A stretch of 64,000 bases of DNA from Moringa oleifera. Taxonomy: Eukaryota > Streptophyta > Magnoliopsida > Brassicales > Moringaceae. This document shows, one piece after another, positions 11,701 to 23,503 of this stretch. Numbering within the stretch: the stretch's first letter is position 1; every line of letters begins with the position of its first letter. The stretch spans positions 4,954,001-5,018,000 of the forward strand of contig JAJFZO010000230.1 in NCBI GenBank assembly GCA_021397835.1, written 5' to 3'. A program made the translations under genes and the position numbers. Under the pieces are notes generated by a model that was not told the origin of the DNA, made no database searches, and saw only the letters and a list, made by a program, of their open reading frames with translations.

Positions 11701-14154
11701 GTGTATAATGACAAGCTTTACTCTTTAAAAAAAAAAACTCTTTTAAAGATTATTTTATTATTTAGCATTTGAGATATCTTTCTAAATGTTTTTCATAACA
11801 AATTTATCTTATCCATAAAAGTTAAATAAATCACACTTTATTACAGAAAAATATATACTTCTAAAATTGCTTTAACACCTAACAATTCACTTTTTTTTTT
11901 CATAATACTTGTGATATAATTTAAAGTTTAAAAAAGTGTCATATTTAGATCATTGTAAATTTGTAAGTTTAAAATATCAATTATTTTCGATTGATTTAAT
12001 TCTTCTCTTATGATTATCATTTTAAATAAATATCATATAAAATTTTAAATTTTTTTCTTTTCAATCAGATATTGAATTTTGTTTTTTTTTTCAATTAAAC
12101 CTTGAGTTTCAAAAAGTATCTAAATAAATCATAATATTTTGATTTTGTTGGAATCAAACCTCTCATTTAAATGATTTTAGTAATTTCATAAATTTTTATT
12201 TTGAAAAAGTGCAAACTGGTTTTTATAGTCAGTTAACATGTTATACTCTAACCTACTTCCACCTGGGGTTTATTGCACTTTTTGCATATTGAGTCCATTG
12301 AGTGCATTTCACGAACAAAACTACAATATAGATGTGGCACATCATTACACATTCATCCAATTTGTTTTGAACTTGTTTAAACCTTGCTAAGCAATGAGTC
12401 AAAAAGTTAGATGTCAAAACAACTACTTTAAAGAATGAATAGTTGAAAACGAATTTGCTAACAGCTTCAACAACTCGAGATGTACTCGAACCATTTTTGG
12501 GTATCAAGTGTTTGAAGTCGCCTTCAACTTCTTAATTGGTGAAAGACGAATTTCTATTGCCATTGAATTTCTCTAACTGAGTTCATGGTTGATTATTAGA
12601 TCTAAAATCTAAAATTAAAACCCTATTTACTTAATTAGTTGAATAAATTCTCATCATTTTATAGGACATAGGACATGGTATTGATCCTTTTTACTTAATT
12701 GTTTTCTTGCTTGCTGATATGTTGTTTTCTTATGTTTACTGCTGTTGCTTTATTTTTCCATGCTTGGATACATCATGAACCCTTTATACATGTAGTATAG
12801 CTACACCTTATAATCGAACCCCACATTGCTTCTCAAGCTATACATCGATAATGTTTCGCTCCTCGGAGTGACTCACCTATTGGAATTTTCCCCCAAGTTG
12901 ATCAAAAACCTTTTACCTTTTATAAGCTCAACGTTGACTCAACCAAGACAATTTGTATATCACTCATGTCGCCAATGGTGTCTCAGATGAACTCAAAACG
13001 ATAGTTAAGCCGATCAGAGACATCACATTCATGCTAGGCGTTAAGGTAGCCTTAAGAGTTCTAGGTGTTGTCGCTAAGGTGAAAAATGGCCCAGGAGTTT
13101 GGATTAGATTAGCTTACCCATAAAGAATAAGAATAATTGGCATGTGTTTAAAGTGAATAAAGATGAAATCATTGTAAAGGAATTTTATATCAAAGAATTA
13201 AACAAAAATATTAAAAATGAAAACTGATTAATTTGATACTAACCTCAAATTATGATTTCGTTTCTCCTTTTAAGCATGTTCTTAAACTTTAAGTTGTTAT
13301 TTTAGTTGAAAAAGCAAGAAATTGACTTTAATTGATTAATGAAATTACCCTCACACCGATCATTGATTTAAATATTATTAATGTTGGAGTTCGATTTGGA
13401 TAAAATCAAAATATTAGGATTTGTCTGAATATTTTTGAAACTTAATTTTGATCAAAGAGAAATGACAAAATTTAAGGTTTTATATGACCTTTATTTTTAT
13501 AATTATAATATCATATATTATATGATATTTATATACATATTTTTATATCTATGTAAATGTGTTATGTCATATATGTTGATTAAAGAGCTTCTACTTTAAA
13601 TGAACATAATCAACCTCTTATTGAAGACAAGTTCATTCCAGTTGAAGATTATGAAACTAATCTTACAAGTAAAATAATTTCAATTTGCAAAGAATTAATA
13701 TATACATAAGACATTTATGATAGGTAATAAGATGCATATATTTTAAGATAAATATAAAAAAATCTTAAATTAAACATGCTTTTTAATTTAAACTTCAATG
13801 TATCAATTAGACTAATTGTATATATAATCTTTTTATTTGATATAAATCAAACCATACTATTAATTTTTTTACGATGTTAATAAAATTACAATTTTTTGAG
13901 ATATTTTTGGGATTTTAATTAAGTTTTTTTACTGATATTTAAAAATTGAGTTGTTTTTGCTTGCGAGCTAGATTTCTCCCTTAACTTGTTTACTGAATTC
14001 AAAGAAATTGTTGCTCAAATAATCAACCAAATATATCAGACGACTAGATGTTGAAATTATAAATATTTTTATTTTTTTACCTAAAAAAATTCTCATATTG
14101 GAGAGACATGCATAACCTTACATATTCATGGGAATCTCTTTTACTTGAATATAA
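8741..14154. other. Intergenic DNA, no gene recognised
   Basis: Mostly A/T-rich. GC-richer patches lie at 8990-9110, 9300-9480 and 9960-10360 and carry CACGTG at 9338-9343, 9435-9440 and 10318-10323. Open frames of up to 91 codons occur in these patches and at 12253-12507 (minus), but none shows a domain or plausible exon structure. A balanced-composition stretch at 12780-13110 was read in all frames without recognising anything. Confidence 0.45.
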
Positions 14155-14159
14155 CAATA
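14155..14159. repeat. 5' target-site duplication of the copia element
   Basis: CAATA immediately precedes the TGTTGAG start of the 5' LTR and recurs exactly at 18045-18049 after the 3' LTR. Five bp is the normal length for Ty1/copia insertions. Confidence 0.85.
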
Positions 14160-14721
14160 TGTTGAGTATGTGTGGAGATAATCTTATCTAAAAATGGTAT
14201 ATATTTATTTAAAAGAGAATATATTTATCTGAAAGTGCATATATTCATCTGAAAAGGATATATATGCTTATCTGAAAGGGAATATATTAATCCAAAAGAG
14301 TATATACTTATCAAAAATGATATCTTGAGATTTTCACACATCCATCTTTTTTTTAGTATTGGACTCTACTATATAACACATCCATCTTTTTTTTAGTATT
14401 AGACTTTACTATATAAAAGGGAGACTTCTATTCATATAAACATCACAAGAAAGAGAGTGAGCAAGAGTCCTAGAGTTTTATTCTAGTAGAGTGAGGGCTA
14501 GGAAAACAATTATCTCTCTTGTAATCTATTTTCATAGTGAAAAGGGTTTCTTGCAATGGCTGCAAAGTGGATGCAACTCTCAATTGAGGGTGAACCACTA
14601 TAAATCTTATGTTCTTGTGGTTAATTATTTTTGTTCTTGCTTTTATTATTATTGTTTTTCGGATTTCAAGGATTTGATATTTGATCCATCAACTAGGGAT
14701 CTGATTGTCAAATTTTCAATA
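14160..14721 (+). repeat. 5' LTR (562 bp)
   Basis: Starts TGTTGAG and ends TTCAATA, a mutated form of the CTCAACA that ends the 3' LTR. The first 180 bp (U3) are a run of about six degenerate units of the type TATATTTATCTGAAAGGG. A 40-bp segment beginning TCCATCTTTTTTTTAG is tandemly duplicated at 14341 and 14381. A TATAAAAG box lies at 14412-14419, followed by the R/U5 part. The 3' LTR lacks the 40-bp duplication but has more U3 units. Confidence 0.92.
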
Positions 14722-14723
14722 AT

Positions 14724-14735
14724 TGGTATCAGAGC
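14724..14735 (+). other. Primer-binding site (initiator Met tRNA)
   Basis: TGGTATCAGAGC, the usual plant copia site complementary to the 3' end of initiator methionine tRNA, starts 2 nt after the LTR end. Confidence 0.9.
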
Positions 14736-14765
14736 TTTAGGTTTTGAGATTGAAAGCAACAGGTA

Positions 14766-15814
14766 GCAAAGAAAACTCATTACATGGGATCATCAAGTTT
14801 GATGGTACAGATTATGCCTTTTGGAGAATGCAAATCGAGGATTATTTGTATGGGAAAAAGTTGCATGAACCACTTTTGGGTCAAAAGCTTGAATAAATTT
14901 CAGAAAGCGATTAGGATCTCCTTGATCGACAGGTGCTGGGGGTTATTCGGCTGACACTGTCAAGGAATGTTGCTCACAACGTGGCAAAGGAGAGAACAAC
15001 TGCAAGTATGATGAAGGTGCTATCTAACATGTATGAAAAACTTTCAGCAAATAATAGGGTTTTTCTCATGAAGAAGCTATTTCACTTAAAAATGAGTGAA
15101 GGTAATTCTATGGCAACTCATCTTAATGAGTTTAATACTATTACTAATCAGTTGTCTTCTATTGAGAATGACTTTGATGATGAGGTACATGCCTTGATAC
15201 TATTGGCATCATTGCCAAATAGTTGGGAGCCCATGAGAGCCGCGATGAGTAATTTTGTTGGGAGTTAAAAATTAAACTTTAATGATGTTCGTGATCAAGT
15301 TCTTGCAGAAGAGATTCGAAGGATCAATTCAGGTGAAACATCAGTTGCAAATTCTGCCCTAAATATTAAAAACAGGGGAAGAGAAAGCGACAGAAATTCT
15401 AATCACAATAAAGTGAAATCTAAGTCAAGGAATGAAAGTAGCAAATCCAGATCTGGAAGAAATCTAGAATGCTGAAAATACAAGAAAAAAGGTCACATGA
15501 AGAAAAATTGTCGCTTACTGAAGAAAAATGGTGAGAATAAAAATGACACTGCAAATGGTATAACAGATGAGGTAGATGATGCTTTACTCTTGGCTATTGA
15601 TAATCCTCTTCAGTCTTGGGTTTTAGAATTTGGGGCGTCTTTTCATACCACTGCATATAGCAAAATAATGGAAAATTATATTGCTGAAAATTTTAGGAAG
15701 GTTTATCTTGCTGATGGAGAACTTTTGAATATTGTTGGTATGTGTGATGTTAAATTGAAGATGCCAAATAAGAATATCTGGAAGATTCAAAAGGTAAGAG
15801 ATGTGCCAAGTTGA
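14766..15814 (+). pseudogene. Copia gag and protease relic
   Basis: One reading frame runs through the whole interval but is cut by several stops. The start region reads KFDGTDYAFWRMQIEDYL, the typical copia gag N-terminus, followed by a UBN2-type core (VLSNMYEKLSANNRVFLMKK, MATHLNEFNTITNQL, LASLPNSWEPMRAAM). The CCHC zinc knuckle near 15468-15515 is damaged: the conserved Trp is a stop and the second Cys is Tyr, leaving KKKGHMKKNC. The protease motif is WVLEFGASFHTT, with Glu-Phe where active copies have Asp-Ser, so the aspartic protease is dead. A frameshift follows at about 15815-15900. Confidence 0.88.
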
Positions 15815-15903
15815 TGAAAAATCTGATTTCTATTGGACAGCTTGATAGTGAAGGGCATAAGGTGACTTTCAATAATAATGCTTGAAAAGTTACCAAAGGT
15901 GCC

Positions 15904-16960
15904 ATGGTTGTTGCTCAAAGGAGCAAAACTGGAACTCTCTATATGACTTTAAGTTGCAAGGATAGATTGGCTGCTGTTGACATTGGTATGAACTCTGACT
16001 TATGGCATTGCGATCTTGGGCATATGAGTGAAAAGGGAATGAAGGTCATGGTGGTAAATGGTAATTTGTTGGATTTAAAATTTGTAGAGCACAAGTTATG
16101 TGAAAGCTGCATCCTTAGCAAACAAAAAAGGGTCAGCTTATCCAAAGTAGGAAAATAGTTGAAGTAAGAAAAACTAGAGTTAATTCATACAGATGTATGG
16201 GGGCCTTCGACTGTGACATCTCTTGGGGATGTAGCTATTATGTGACTTTCATTGATGACTCAACCAGAAAGGTATGGATTTATTTTCTAAAGAATAAATC
16301 TGATATATTTGATACTTTTAAGAAATGAAAAGCTATGGTTGAGAATGAAACTAATCTTAAAGTTAAATGTTTGAGATCTAATAACGGTAAAAATACATTG
16401 ATAGAGATTTCAAATAGTTTTATGCTAACAATGGGATCAAGATGGAGAAGACTACTGCAGGTATACCTCAGCAGAATGGTGTTGCAGAAAGGATGAACAA
16501 GACACTGAATGAGCGTGCAAGAAACATGAGAATGCATGTTGGGTTACCCAAGGTATTTTTGGCAGATGCAGTTAACACAGCAGCTTATTTAATCAATAGG
16601 GGTGCTTCAACTCCTTTGAATTGCAGAATACCCGAAGAGGTTTAGAGTGTCAAAAAGATAAACTTGTCTTTTCTAAGAATATTTGGTTGCTTGTCATATA
16701 TCTATATTGATGCTGCTAGTAGAGGTAAACTTGATCCTAAATCAAAAAAATATTTTTTCATTGGATATGATGACAATGAATTTGGTTATCATTTCTAGGA
16801 TAGCCAAAACAGGAAGATCATTAGCAGTAGAGATGTAATATTTAATGAGTAATTTTTGTACAAGGATAGTTTAGGCAAGAGCTTAGAAGTAACAGATTCT
16901 AAGGTGAAAAGGCCTGAAGTGATCCACCTGAGAGACATTCCTATTAATTAGTTGCAACAG
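15904..16960 (+). pseudogene. Copia integrase relic
   Basis: The N-terminal zinc-binding domain reads LWHCDLGHMSEKGMK then LCESCILSKQKR (HHCC pattern) at 15998-16130, in a different frame from the core. The core shows ELIHTDVWGPS near 16175-16210, then FIDDSTRKVWIYFLKNKSD, then a mutated SNNGK where Ser-Asp-Asn-Gly is expected, so the second catalytic Asp is lost. GIPQQNGVAERMNKTLNERA near 16460-16520 keeps the Glu region. The C-terminal part (FGCLSYIYID, KYFFIGYDDNEFGYHF) runs to about 16810. Stops interrupt it repeatedly. The enzyme would insert element cDNA; this copy cannot. Confidence 0.88.
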
Positions 16961-17400
16961 AATACTCACGAAGTTGAAGATGACATTGTTGAGAAAAATC
17001 AGGAAAGTATAACTTCAGAGGTAGATCTAACCACTCCTTTGATAGAAGTGAGAAGATCTTTCAGGACTGTGAGACCACCACAGAGATTTTCACCATCTCT
17101 GAACTACATCTTGTTGACTGATGGGGGGGAACCAGAGAGTTTTGATAAAGTTTTACAGGGTGATGAATCAATCAACTGGTAGTTAGCCATGAAAAATGAG
17201 ATGAATTCTTTTATGAGTAATCAAACATGAAAGTTGGCAGAACTACCACAAGGAAAAAGAACCTTGCAAAGCAAATGGGTTTACCGATTAAAAGAAGAAC
17301 ATGATGGCAACAAGCAGCATATGTTGACCAAGGTTGTTTCAGTCGAGAAACTAAAGTTATGTGTAACATCAGTGGGGCTTCTTAGCTACTGATTGGGAAG
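16961..17400 (+). pseudogene. Copia RT fragment fused to RNase H tail (internal deletion)
   Basis: The interval starts with the linker before RT (RRSFRTVRPPQRFSPSLNY) and reaches KWVYRLKEEHDGNK, the first block of RT. It then passes directly at about 17311-17325 into LTKVVSVEKLKLC and TSVGLL, which is the extreme C-terminus of copia RNase H. The RT catalytic YVDD block and all RNase H catalytic residues are absent. So a single deletion removed the replicative core while leaving both ends in order. A stop separates the linker from the RT block. Confidence 0.85.
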
Positions 17401-17446
17401 TCATGGTCATTGCAGGTGGAAGAAACAATTGAGATAATGAATTAGT

Positions 17447-17461
17447 CTCCAAGTGAGAGAT
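17447..17461 (+). other. Polypurine tract of the copia element
   Basis: CTCCAAGTGAGAGAT immediately precedes the 3' LTR; plant copia elements typically have a CCAAGTGGGAGATTG-like sequence here, used to prime plus-strand DNA. Confidence 0.75.
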
Positions 17462-18044
17462 TGTTGAGTATGTGTGGAGACAATCTTATCTAAAAAAGGT
17501 ATATATTTATTTGAAAAAGAATATATTTATTTGAAAGGGAATATAGTTATCTGAAAGGCTATATATTTATCTAAAAGGGTATATATTTATCTGAAAGGGC
17601 ATATACTCATCTGAGAAGGATATATATACTTATCTGAAAGGGAATATACTCATCCAAAAGAGTATATACTTATAAAAAAAGATATCTTGAGATTTTCACA
17701 CATCTATTCTTTTTTTTGACTTTAGGCTCTACTATATAAAGGGAGAACTACTACCCATGTAAACATCACAAGAGAGAGAGTGAGCAAGAGTGCTAAGGTT
17801 TTATTCTAGTATAGTAAGGGCTAGAAAAATAGTTATCGCTTTTGTAATCTATTTTCATAGTGAAAAGGGTTTCTTGCAGTGACTGCAAAGTGGATGTAAC
17901 TCTCAATTGAGGGTGAACCACTATAAGTCTCATGTTTTTGTGGTTGTTTATTTTTCTTCTTGCTTTTACTATTATTGCTTTCAGGATTTCAGGGATTTGA
18001 TATTTGATCTATCAACTAGGGATCTGGTTGTCAAATTCTCAACA
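17462..18044 (+). repeat. 3' LTR (583 bp)
   Basis: Begins TGTTGAG and ends CTCAACA, a perfect 7-bp inverted terminal repeat. U3 holds about nine degenerate TATATTTATCTGAAAGGG units, more than the 5' LTR, and only one copy of the segment that is doubled in the 5' LTR. A TATATAAAGG box lies near 17733-17743. The two LTRs also differ at many single positions, so the insertion is not recent. CAATA follows at 18045-18049. Confidence 0.92.
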
Positions 18045-18049
18045 CAATA

Positions 18050-18590
18050 TAAAAGTAAAAACAAAATAAAAATAAAAAATTAAATAGCAAACACATTCTT
18101 GCTACATCTCCAAAAATCTCTTTGTTGAAAATTTTTCACGAAGTTTGTAATTTTGTTGAAACACCGCACATTTTTTAGTCATATATTTAAGTTTATTGTT
18201 TAATCTTCAAGTTTGGGTAGAATTTGGGTTAATTTTCAACATTTATCTTTTTTTCCTCTCTTTTTGTCTCTATTTTAAATTCAACTCACAGTTTTAGCTT
18301 AAAAAGCATCTTTCTCTTAAATCATAGCAAAAACGCAAAGATGTTAGAATTGAAATTAGATAAGTAATTGTTAAAATTACCCTTTATGAGACAACAATTT
18401 TTCATAGGTATTAGAGATAAAATCTAATTTAAATCAAATTAAAAAATTTTATATACAATTGATTTTGATTAATATATCTAAGTTCAAGTTAAGAAGTGAA
18501 TTTAGTTCAAAAGTTTTTGTGATATTTACGTTATTTTTATTGATTTTTATACTATATGTATGTGGGTACTTTTTTTTTTCCTTGCAGGAA
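18050..18590. other. Spacer between copia and LINE relics
   Basis: AT-rich, no coding signal. A partial match to the dispersed AT-rich repeat (TTTTATATACAATTGATTTT and the following bases) lies at about 18435-18490. Confidence 0.4.
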
Positions 18591-18595
18591 AACTT

Positions 18596-18885
18596 TATCA
18601 ATGATTAACATCAGAATAAATAATCCTCAAATGATCAATTAAACAATTTGAAACATCAAAATAAACCGTGGTACTAGCTTAAAAGTGGACTTCTCGTGTT
18701 AGAACATGAGCCATCACATTTGCTTGTCTCCTTGCATAATAAACTAAAAAGGTGTTTTTTGCATTAAAAAGGTTTGTGTAATTACTAATAATAGAATTAA
18801 ACTTAGTTAAATCACTCAAGAGAGTTAATTGCATACAACTTCCTTTGCATTGAGCTCAAATACCACCATTTTATACCCTAAAATT
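18596..18885 (-). pseudogene. LINE-type RNase H C-terminal fragment
   Basis: Reading minus across several frameshifts gives VVFELNAKEVVCAINSL, then YYARRQANVMAHVLTRE at 18735-18691, then STTVYFDVSNCLIDH and a stop. This is the C-terminal half of the RNase H-like (RVT_3) domain that ends plant L1-type LINE polyproteins; the RRQAN..AH.L block is its most conserved part. No RT domain is nearby and the frame is broken, so it is a decayed fragment. A host gene with an RVT_3 domain is a less likely alternative. Confidence 0.7.
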
Positions 18886-19689
18886 AATAATCCTGAAAGG
18901 TAAACTAAAGTATCTAATTAAATATTAAGCCACAAATTCACCATATTTATTATGCATCAATACCCTTATTCCAAGAGAATTAATATCTAAGAAAAGTAGT
19001 AACACGAGTTAAACTTGAGGTAGCTAAAAATTTGTACCGACTAAAACATGTACCTGTATCATCAATGCACTCCTTAGTTTGAACAGGCTATGTTCTAGCA
19101 TGCACTCAATCATATAACATCTTTGAAGAATAATAAATCATTTAAAAAGTAGAATAATGATTTTCATTTTATAATTTTTCATTTCTTTGCCTTCAAATAG
19201 TTTATATGATCATGCAAATCTTTTCTATTTTTATATGACTTATGTTAACAAACACATTAAATAACCATTCATTGAAACCCTTCACAGTAGGAGAACATAT
19301 ATAAATAATATCCAATAACTTAACCTCGGCTTAACAGCTTTGTGTAAAAGAATATCTGATAAATAAATACCATTTATTCTTAATGCCATTATTATATAAT
19401 ATATATAAAAAAGAGATATCGATACCTTGTATTTGGAGATTACATTTATTAGGTAAGTAATAACGACTTGTAAATAAAAAAAAAAAAGAGATCAAATCTT
19501 TAGAGAGACTTATCATTTTTACAACTTACACTAATCACCAGGAACACTATAAATCCTATCAGATGATGATGATACTTATATTACATTATGCATTTAACAT
19601 AAAAAAATATCGTAATTTTTTTGAAATAAGATTAAAACTTTATTAATAATCAATTTTCTTACAAATATTACTTAGAAACGCACCAATGA

Positions 19690-20290
19690 AACTAGTTGGC
19701 TTCAATCATGAAGTGAGATTGGTATATAAATAAGATATCTTAGCTATTTAGTGAGTAATCTCGTTAGCTTATCTTTAACTAAAATAAATAGAGTATCTTA
19801 TTTTCCATTTTAATAAGAATTGATAGTCCTTAATAAAGCAACCAAACTCTATACGATCAATACTATTGGAATGAATAACATCAATTACAAATTTCGAGTT
19901 CCGCATAAAGATAACCTTCTCAAGCATTAAACTATGAATGCATGATAAGGCTTCTCACATTCCTATAGCTTCATTTTCTTGGATATGAAAATTACTAATA
20001 AACAACTTTATTTGATAAGTAGTAAACTCTCTAAATTCATCCCATAAAACTATTTCAATGCTAATAGAATTAACTTAAGTATTAAATGATAAATTCACAT
20101 TACATTTCATATAGTCAAAGGATGGTTTGTGCCTTTTAATGTCGTTGCTTTTTATATATTTTTTTAAATTTAATTTGGCACCTACTTGCTTTACTACTGA
20201 CCAGCCAAACAAGACTTCCATAGCTGAAAGAACAATAAAGCAAGTGTTTTTATGATTAGAAGACTAATACTTGTCATTCTGCTGCCACAA
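19690..20290 (-). pseudogene. Second LINE-type RNase H fragment
   Basis: On minus, in order: AMEVLFGWS and VKQVGAK near 20230-20180; MKCNVNLSF near 20111-20085; a stretch ending QENEAIGM, stop, EALSCIHSLMLEKVIF near 19980-19910; then VIDVIHSNSIDRIEFGCFIK near 19890-19830; and ANEITH near 19770-19750. This is the full order of an RVT_3 RNase H-like domain of plant LINEs, with stops inside. The upstream tail resembles the linker between the zf-RVT region and RNase H. It is in the same orientation as the fragment at 18.6-18.9 kb, so the two may derive from one older element or from two insertions. Confidence 0.75.
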
Positions 20291-20429
20291 AATGTTCCAA
20301 AGCACTGTAAAGGATTTCTTCATCCCACAAACATAAAGCTTAGTAAGCATAACAAAGAATTATTCCTAAAACTACTCCATCCTTAATGCACACTCATTGA
20401 CAATTGATAATGAACCTGCTTAATACTAA

Positions 20430-22560
20430 TAATCTCATGCAAAGCTGCATGTAATAATCACGTGCTAACAATTTTCTACTTCAACTTCACATTATACATA
20501 AGAAATGGGAAGACCTGTAAATTTAGTAAGCAATTTTTACTTGTTCGTCAAAGAATGTTTAAATCTTATAAAGAACCCGGAAGCTCCATATATTCCAATT
20601 TCCTTATCTTTATGAGCAAAAAAAAAAAAAAACAAAATTTTCAATAAGTCTTGTAACTAGACTTCACTGAATACATCTCATCTGTAGTGAAATACCAAAT
20701 TAAATGACTGTCCACCTTTATATTGCTTAGAGTATCATGTATTATAACTTAAGAAAAATAAAAATGAGCAACACTTTTAATGATGATATAAAAAAAGTAA
20801 GAAAGCATCAACGTGCTCTTTAAAAAATTATTTGATACTCAAGTTTAAAGTTACTAAAACTACTTCAATAGATTACAAGTAAATGTTAACGATTGTTTGA
20901 AAGAACAAATGTGTATATGGAATCTTTTATATAACTATAGACGTTACATATTGAGATCATGATTAATTATGAATCATTTTAATGATCATCTATGACTTAT
21001 TTCAATCATTAAAATGAAGAACGATAACAATTAAAAAAAATATTATCGATTAACCTTTTTTCAGTATCTTTGTTACCTTTATTTATAGGGTAAAAATTGT
21101 ACAAAATCATTAAGTTTATCTGATGTTATCGAATAAACATGATATTTAAAATATTATCAATTAAACCTTGATTTATTGATTTAAAACTAATCAAAACTTC
21201 GAGCTCTGATGTCATTAAAATATCCAGTTAACGAAAGATATTTTGCACACTATAACAACGATGCATGTGCTTGACAACCTTGACTTTTTTACGAGTCAAA
21301 AGAAAAAGGTTGATGTAAATGACAATGTTGACTCTTATTGATTTAATAAACTTGTTAATATTCTTAAATTTTTTTAGTACAGTAAACTACCTTCTCTTCT
21401 GTATGTCTATTTAGTATTTATAGGTAATTTTTTTGTCTAAAAATTATAAGGAAATTTACTGTGCTTTTATCGCATGAAAGGTCCTTGGTTTTTGCTAACG
21501 ATAAAAGAAAAAATGAGTCGCTCTGTTTCATTGTTGTAAAGTTTATTTTGGTTTGAAATTATAATTTAAAAATTTTTTTGTTTAATTTTTTAAATATTAA
21601 AATTTATATAATAACATAAAATAGATTTTCAATAAAAATCTTTATCATTGATTATATGATGAACATAATACGGTATTTCTTAATTTACGTGAATCTTTTT
21701 AATATCGCATTAATAATATGCATTGGCATCCAATTCTTATATTTTATTACATCAATTAAAATGATAAAAAAATAAAAATACTAAATATCATACAAGATTT
21801 GAATTTAGTAAAAAACAATACCAAATAATATCCTTCTCACTCCTTGATGGTGTTGTCATAATTGATTTATCAAATCTAAATGGTCCTTTATTTGTTCTAT
21901 ATGTTTCCTTGTATTATTGTTTTGATTTTGGTGGGTCAAAAAGATTTGAAAAACCCAAAGATATCCATTTGTATGATTCTATCCTTAAACTTCAAATTAT
22001 CTTCAACAGATTTAGTCTCTTATTTTTATAATTATAATACCATATAATATATGATGTTTATGAATATTCATAGAGAGAGAGAGAGCTAAGTTGCTAAAAT
22101 TGAACAGAAAATATGGTTTTTAACATAATTGATACTCTATTTCATTCATTTTTATTTAATAACATTTATTGTATGAAAGGTATTATATAGCATTTTTCAC
22201 ATGTAAAAAAAGTAAAAAAGAATCCCAGTGATTTGAAATTACTCACACACACTGACGGCAAGATGAACGAGGTGGAAAGTGCCAACAAGTTGTTGTGTAC
22301 CATAATATGGTCTGAGTACAAACATGCAAGGAACTCCCAGACCAAGCCAGGTCCGGCAGGTCTGGCAAGAAACCTCAATCAGGTGTCGTTTCAAGTTATC
22401 CATGAAGCATCTCATGGATGATGTTGATGAATGTATGTGATGCATGCATCCGCATGATCATGTGCTGACTACACATGGATACAATTAACAACAAAACATA
22501 GACATGAGAGAGAGAGAAGAGTATTTGACTTCATTTCAAGGCCAGAGAGAGAAAAGGCAA
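20430..22560. other. Intergenic DNA upstream of SEU
   Basis: Mostly AT-rich. A CACGTG occurs at 20459-20464. A GC-balanced patch at 22230-22450 has short open frames on both strands but no domain. No transposon ends recognised. The 3' part presumably includes the distal SEU promoter. Confidence 0.4.
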
Positions 22561-22638
22561 AGGAGAATGAAGAAAATTCAATCCGATCGAATACAAATTT
22601 GACGTCCGCAAGGACATACACTCTTCTCTCTCTTAAAG

Positions 22639-22664
22639 CTCTCTCTCTCTCTCTCTCTCTCTCT
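22639..22664 (+). repeat. (CT)n microsatellite in the SEU leader or promoter
   Basis: An uninterrupted CT run of about 26 nt, preceded by further CTCTTCTCTC sequence. Pyrimidine-rich runs like this are common around plant transcription starts and can bind GAGA-type factors; whether it is transcribed here is not known. Confidence 0.8.
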
Positions 22665-22689
22665 AGATACAGCGAAGAACAGGCACACA

Positions 22690-22957
22690 CTGAGGACAGA
22701 AATATAAAAAAACAGGGGAGAAAATAAACTAAAGGGAATAATATTTTGATCGAAGGCCAGAGCGAGGAAAGCCCTAGAGAGAAACTTCTTTTTCAACTGA
22801 CGGTATTCGTTGCAATTAGTTGGAAAGAGGTAGAAGTATACAAGTGACGGTGAAAGAGCTGGTTGTTCTCGAATCAATTTACTTGGTCTTTCCCTATTTG
22901 GGTTTTGATTACAATCTCTGAAGATTGTTGAAGACTCACTGTTCAATTTCAACTCCG
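22690..22957 (+). other. Probable first 5' leader exon of SEU
   Basis: A GC-balanced stretch ending in AACTCCG followed by the strong donor GTGAGT at 22958. It has no long plus-strand frame. Two possible acceptors precede the SEU start: GATACAG at 23499 and TGTTTTAG at about 23790. The 5' end is a guess, as no clear TATA-start spacing was found. Confidence 0.5.
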
Positions 22958-23503
22958 GTGAGTCTATCCAAGTCCCTACCTTTGACCCTTTCTTTCCATT
23001 TGTCATTTGCTTTAAAACCAACTAAATTTTCTTTTTCACTTATTTCAAGCTCAGGATCCTTGATTTATGGCTCTTAGGGCTTGATCGAGGTGCTTTTTAG
23101 TTGTCTTTATTATTTTCTTTTGGCTTTTGGCTTGTATTTTGAGCATTAGTTCTGTTTTGTTCTAATAAAGTCTTAGTTTTTGCGCTTTTTGGAATCTACT
23201 TTTGCGGGTTTTGGGTTCAAAATTGAGCTTTGAGATGCGAGGAACAAGTTCTTTGATGGGTCTTCTCTAGTATGTGGGTCTTATGGGTATTGGAGATTTG
23301 AGCTTGTTTTAGGATTTTAGTAAAGTTGATTTGAGGTCTTTCCTTCGTGAGGGTTTGTGTAGTGGTATGGTGATATTGAGATTTAGAAGCAACACTCTGA
23401 AGCCGAGTATTTTTTTTTTTTTTTGGGGGGGGTGTCATTTATTGGTTTCTTTAGAATTGTTAACTTTGAAGGGGATCTAAATTTTCTTCTGTGATACAGA
23501 TTC

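Larger units (their letters stand above)
14160..18044 (+). mobile_element. Ty1/copia LTR retrotransposon, internally deleted and inactive
   Basis: A complete LTR-to-LTR unit of 3,885 bp flanked by the exact 5-bp duplication CAATA. The order is 5' LTR, initiator-Met primer-binding site, gag, protease, integrase, a fragment of reverse transcriptase (RT), the last codons of RNase H, polypurine tract, 3' LTR. The gag-protease-integrase-RT order is diagnostic of the Ty1/copia superfamily. The internal region is only about 2.7 kb, well short of autonomous copia elements, because the RT and RNase H core is missing. In-frame stops and at least one frameshift also break the remaining frame. It lies in intergenic DNA and does not interrupt a gene I can see. 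Confidence 0.93.

Noticed and set aside
12253..12507. 84-codon minus-strand frame
   Set aside because: Isolated, no recognisable family and no flanking exon signals.
22578..23021. 147-codon minus-strand open frame over the SEU leader
   Set aside because: It translates the CT-rich leader in antisense (long RERERE-type runs) and has no domain; it is a by-product of the microsatellite.
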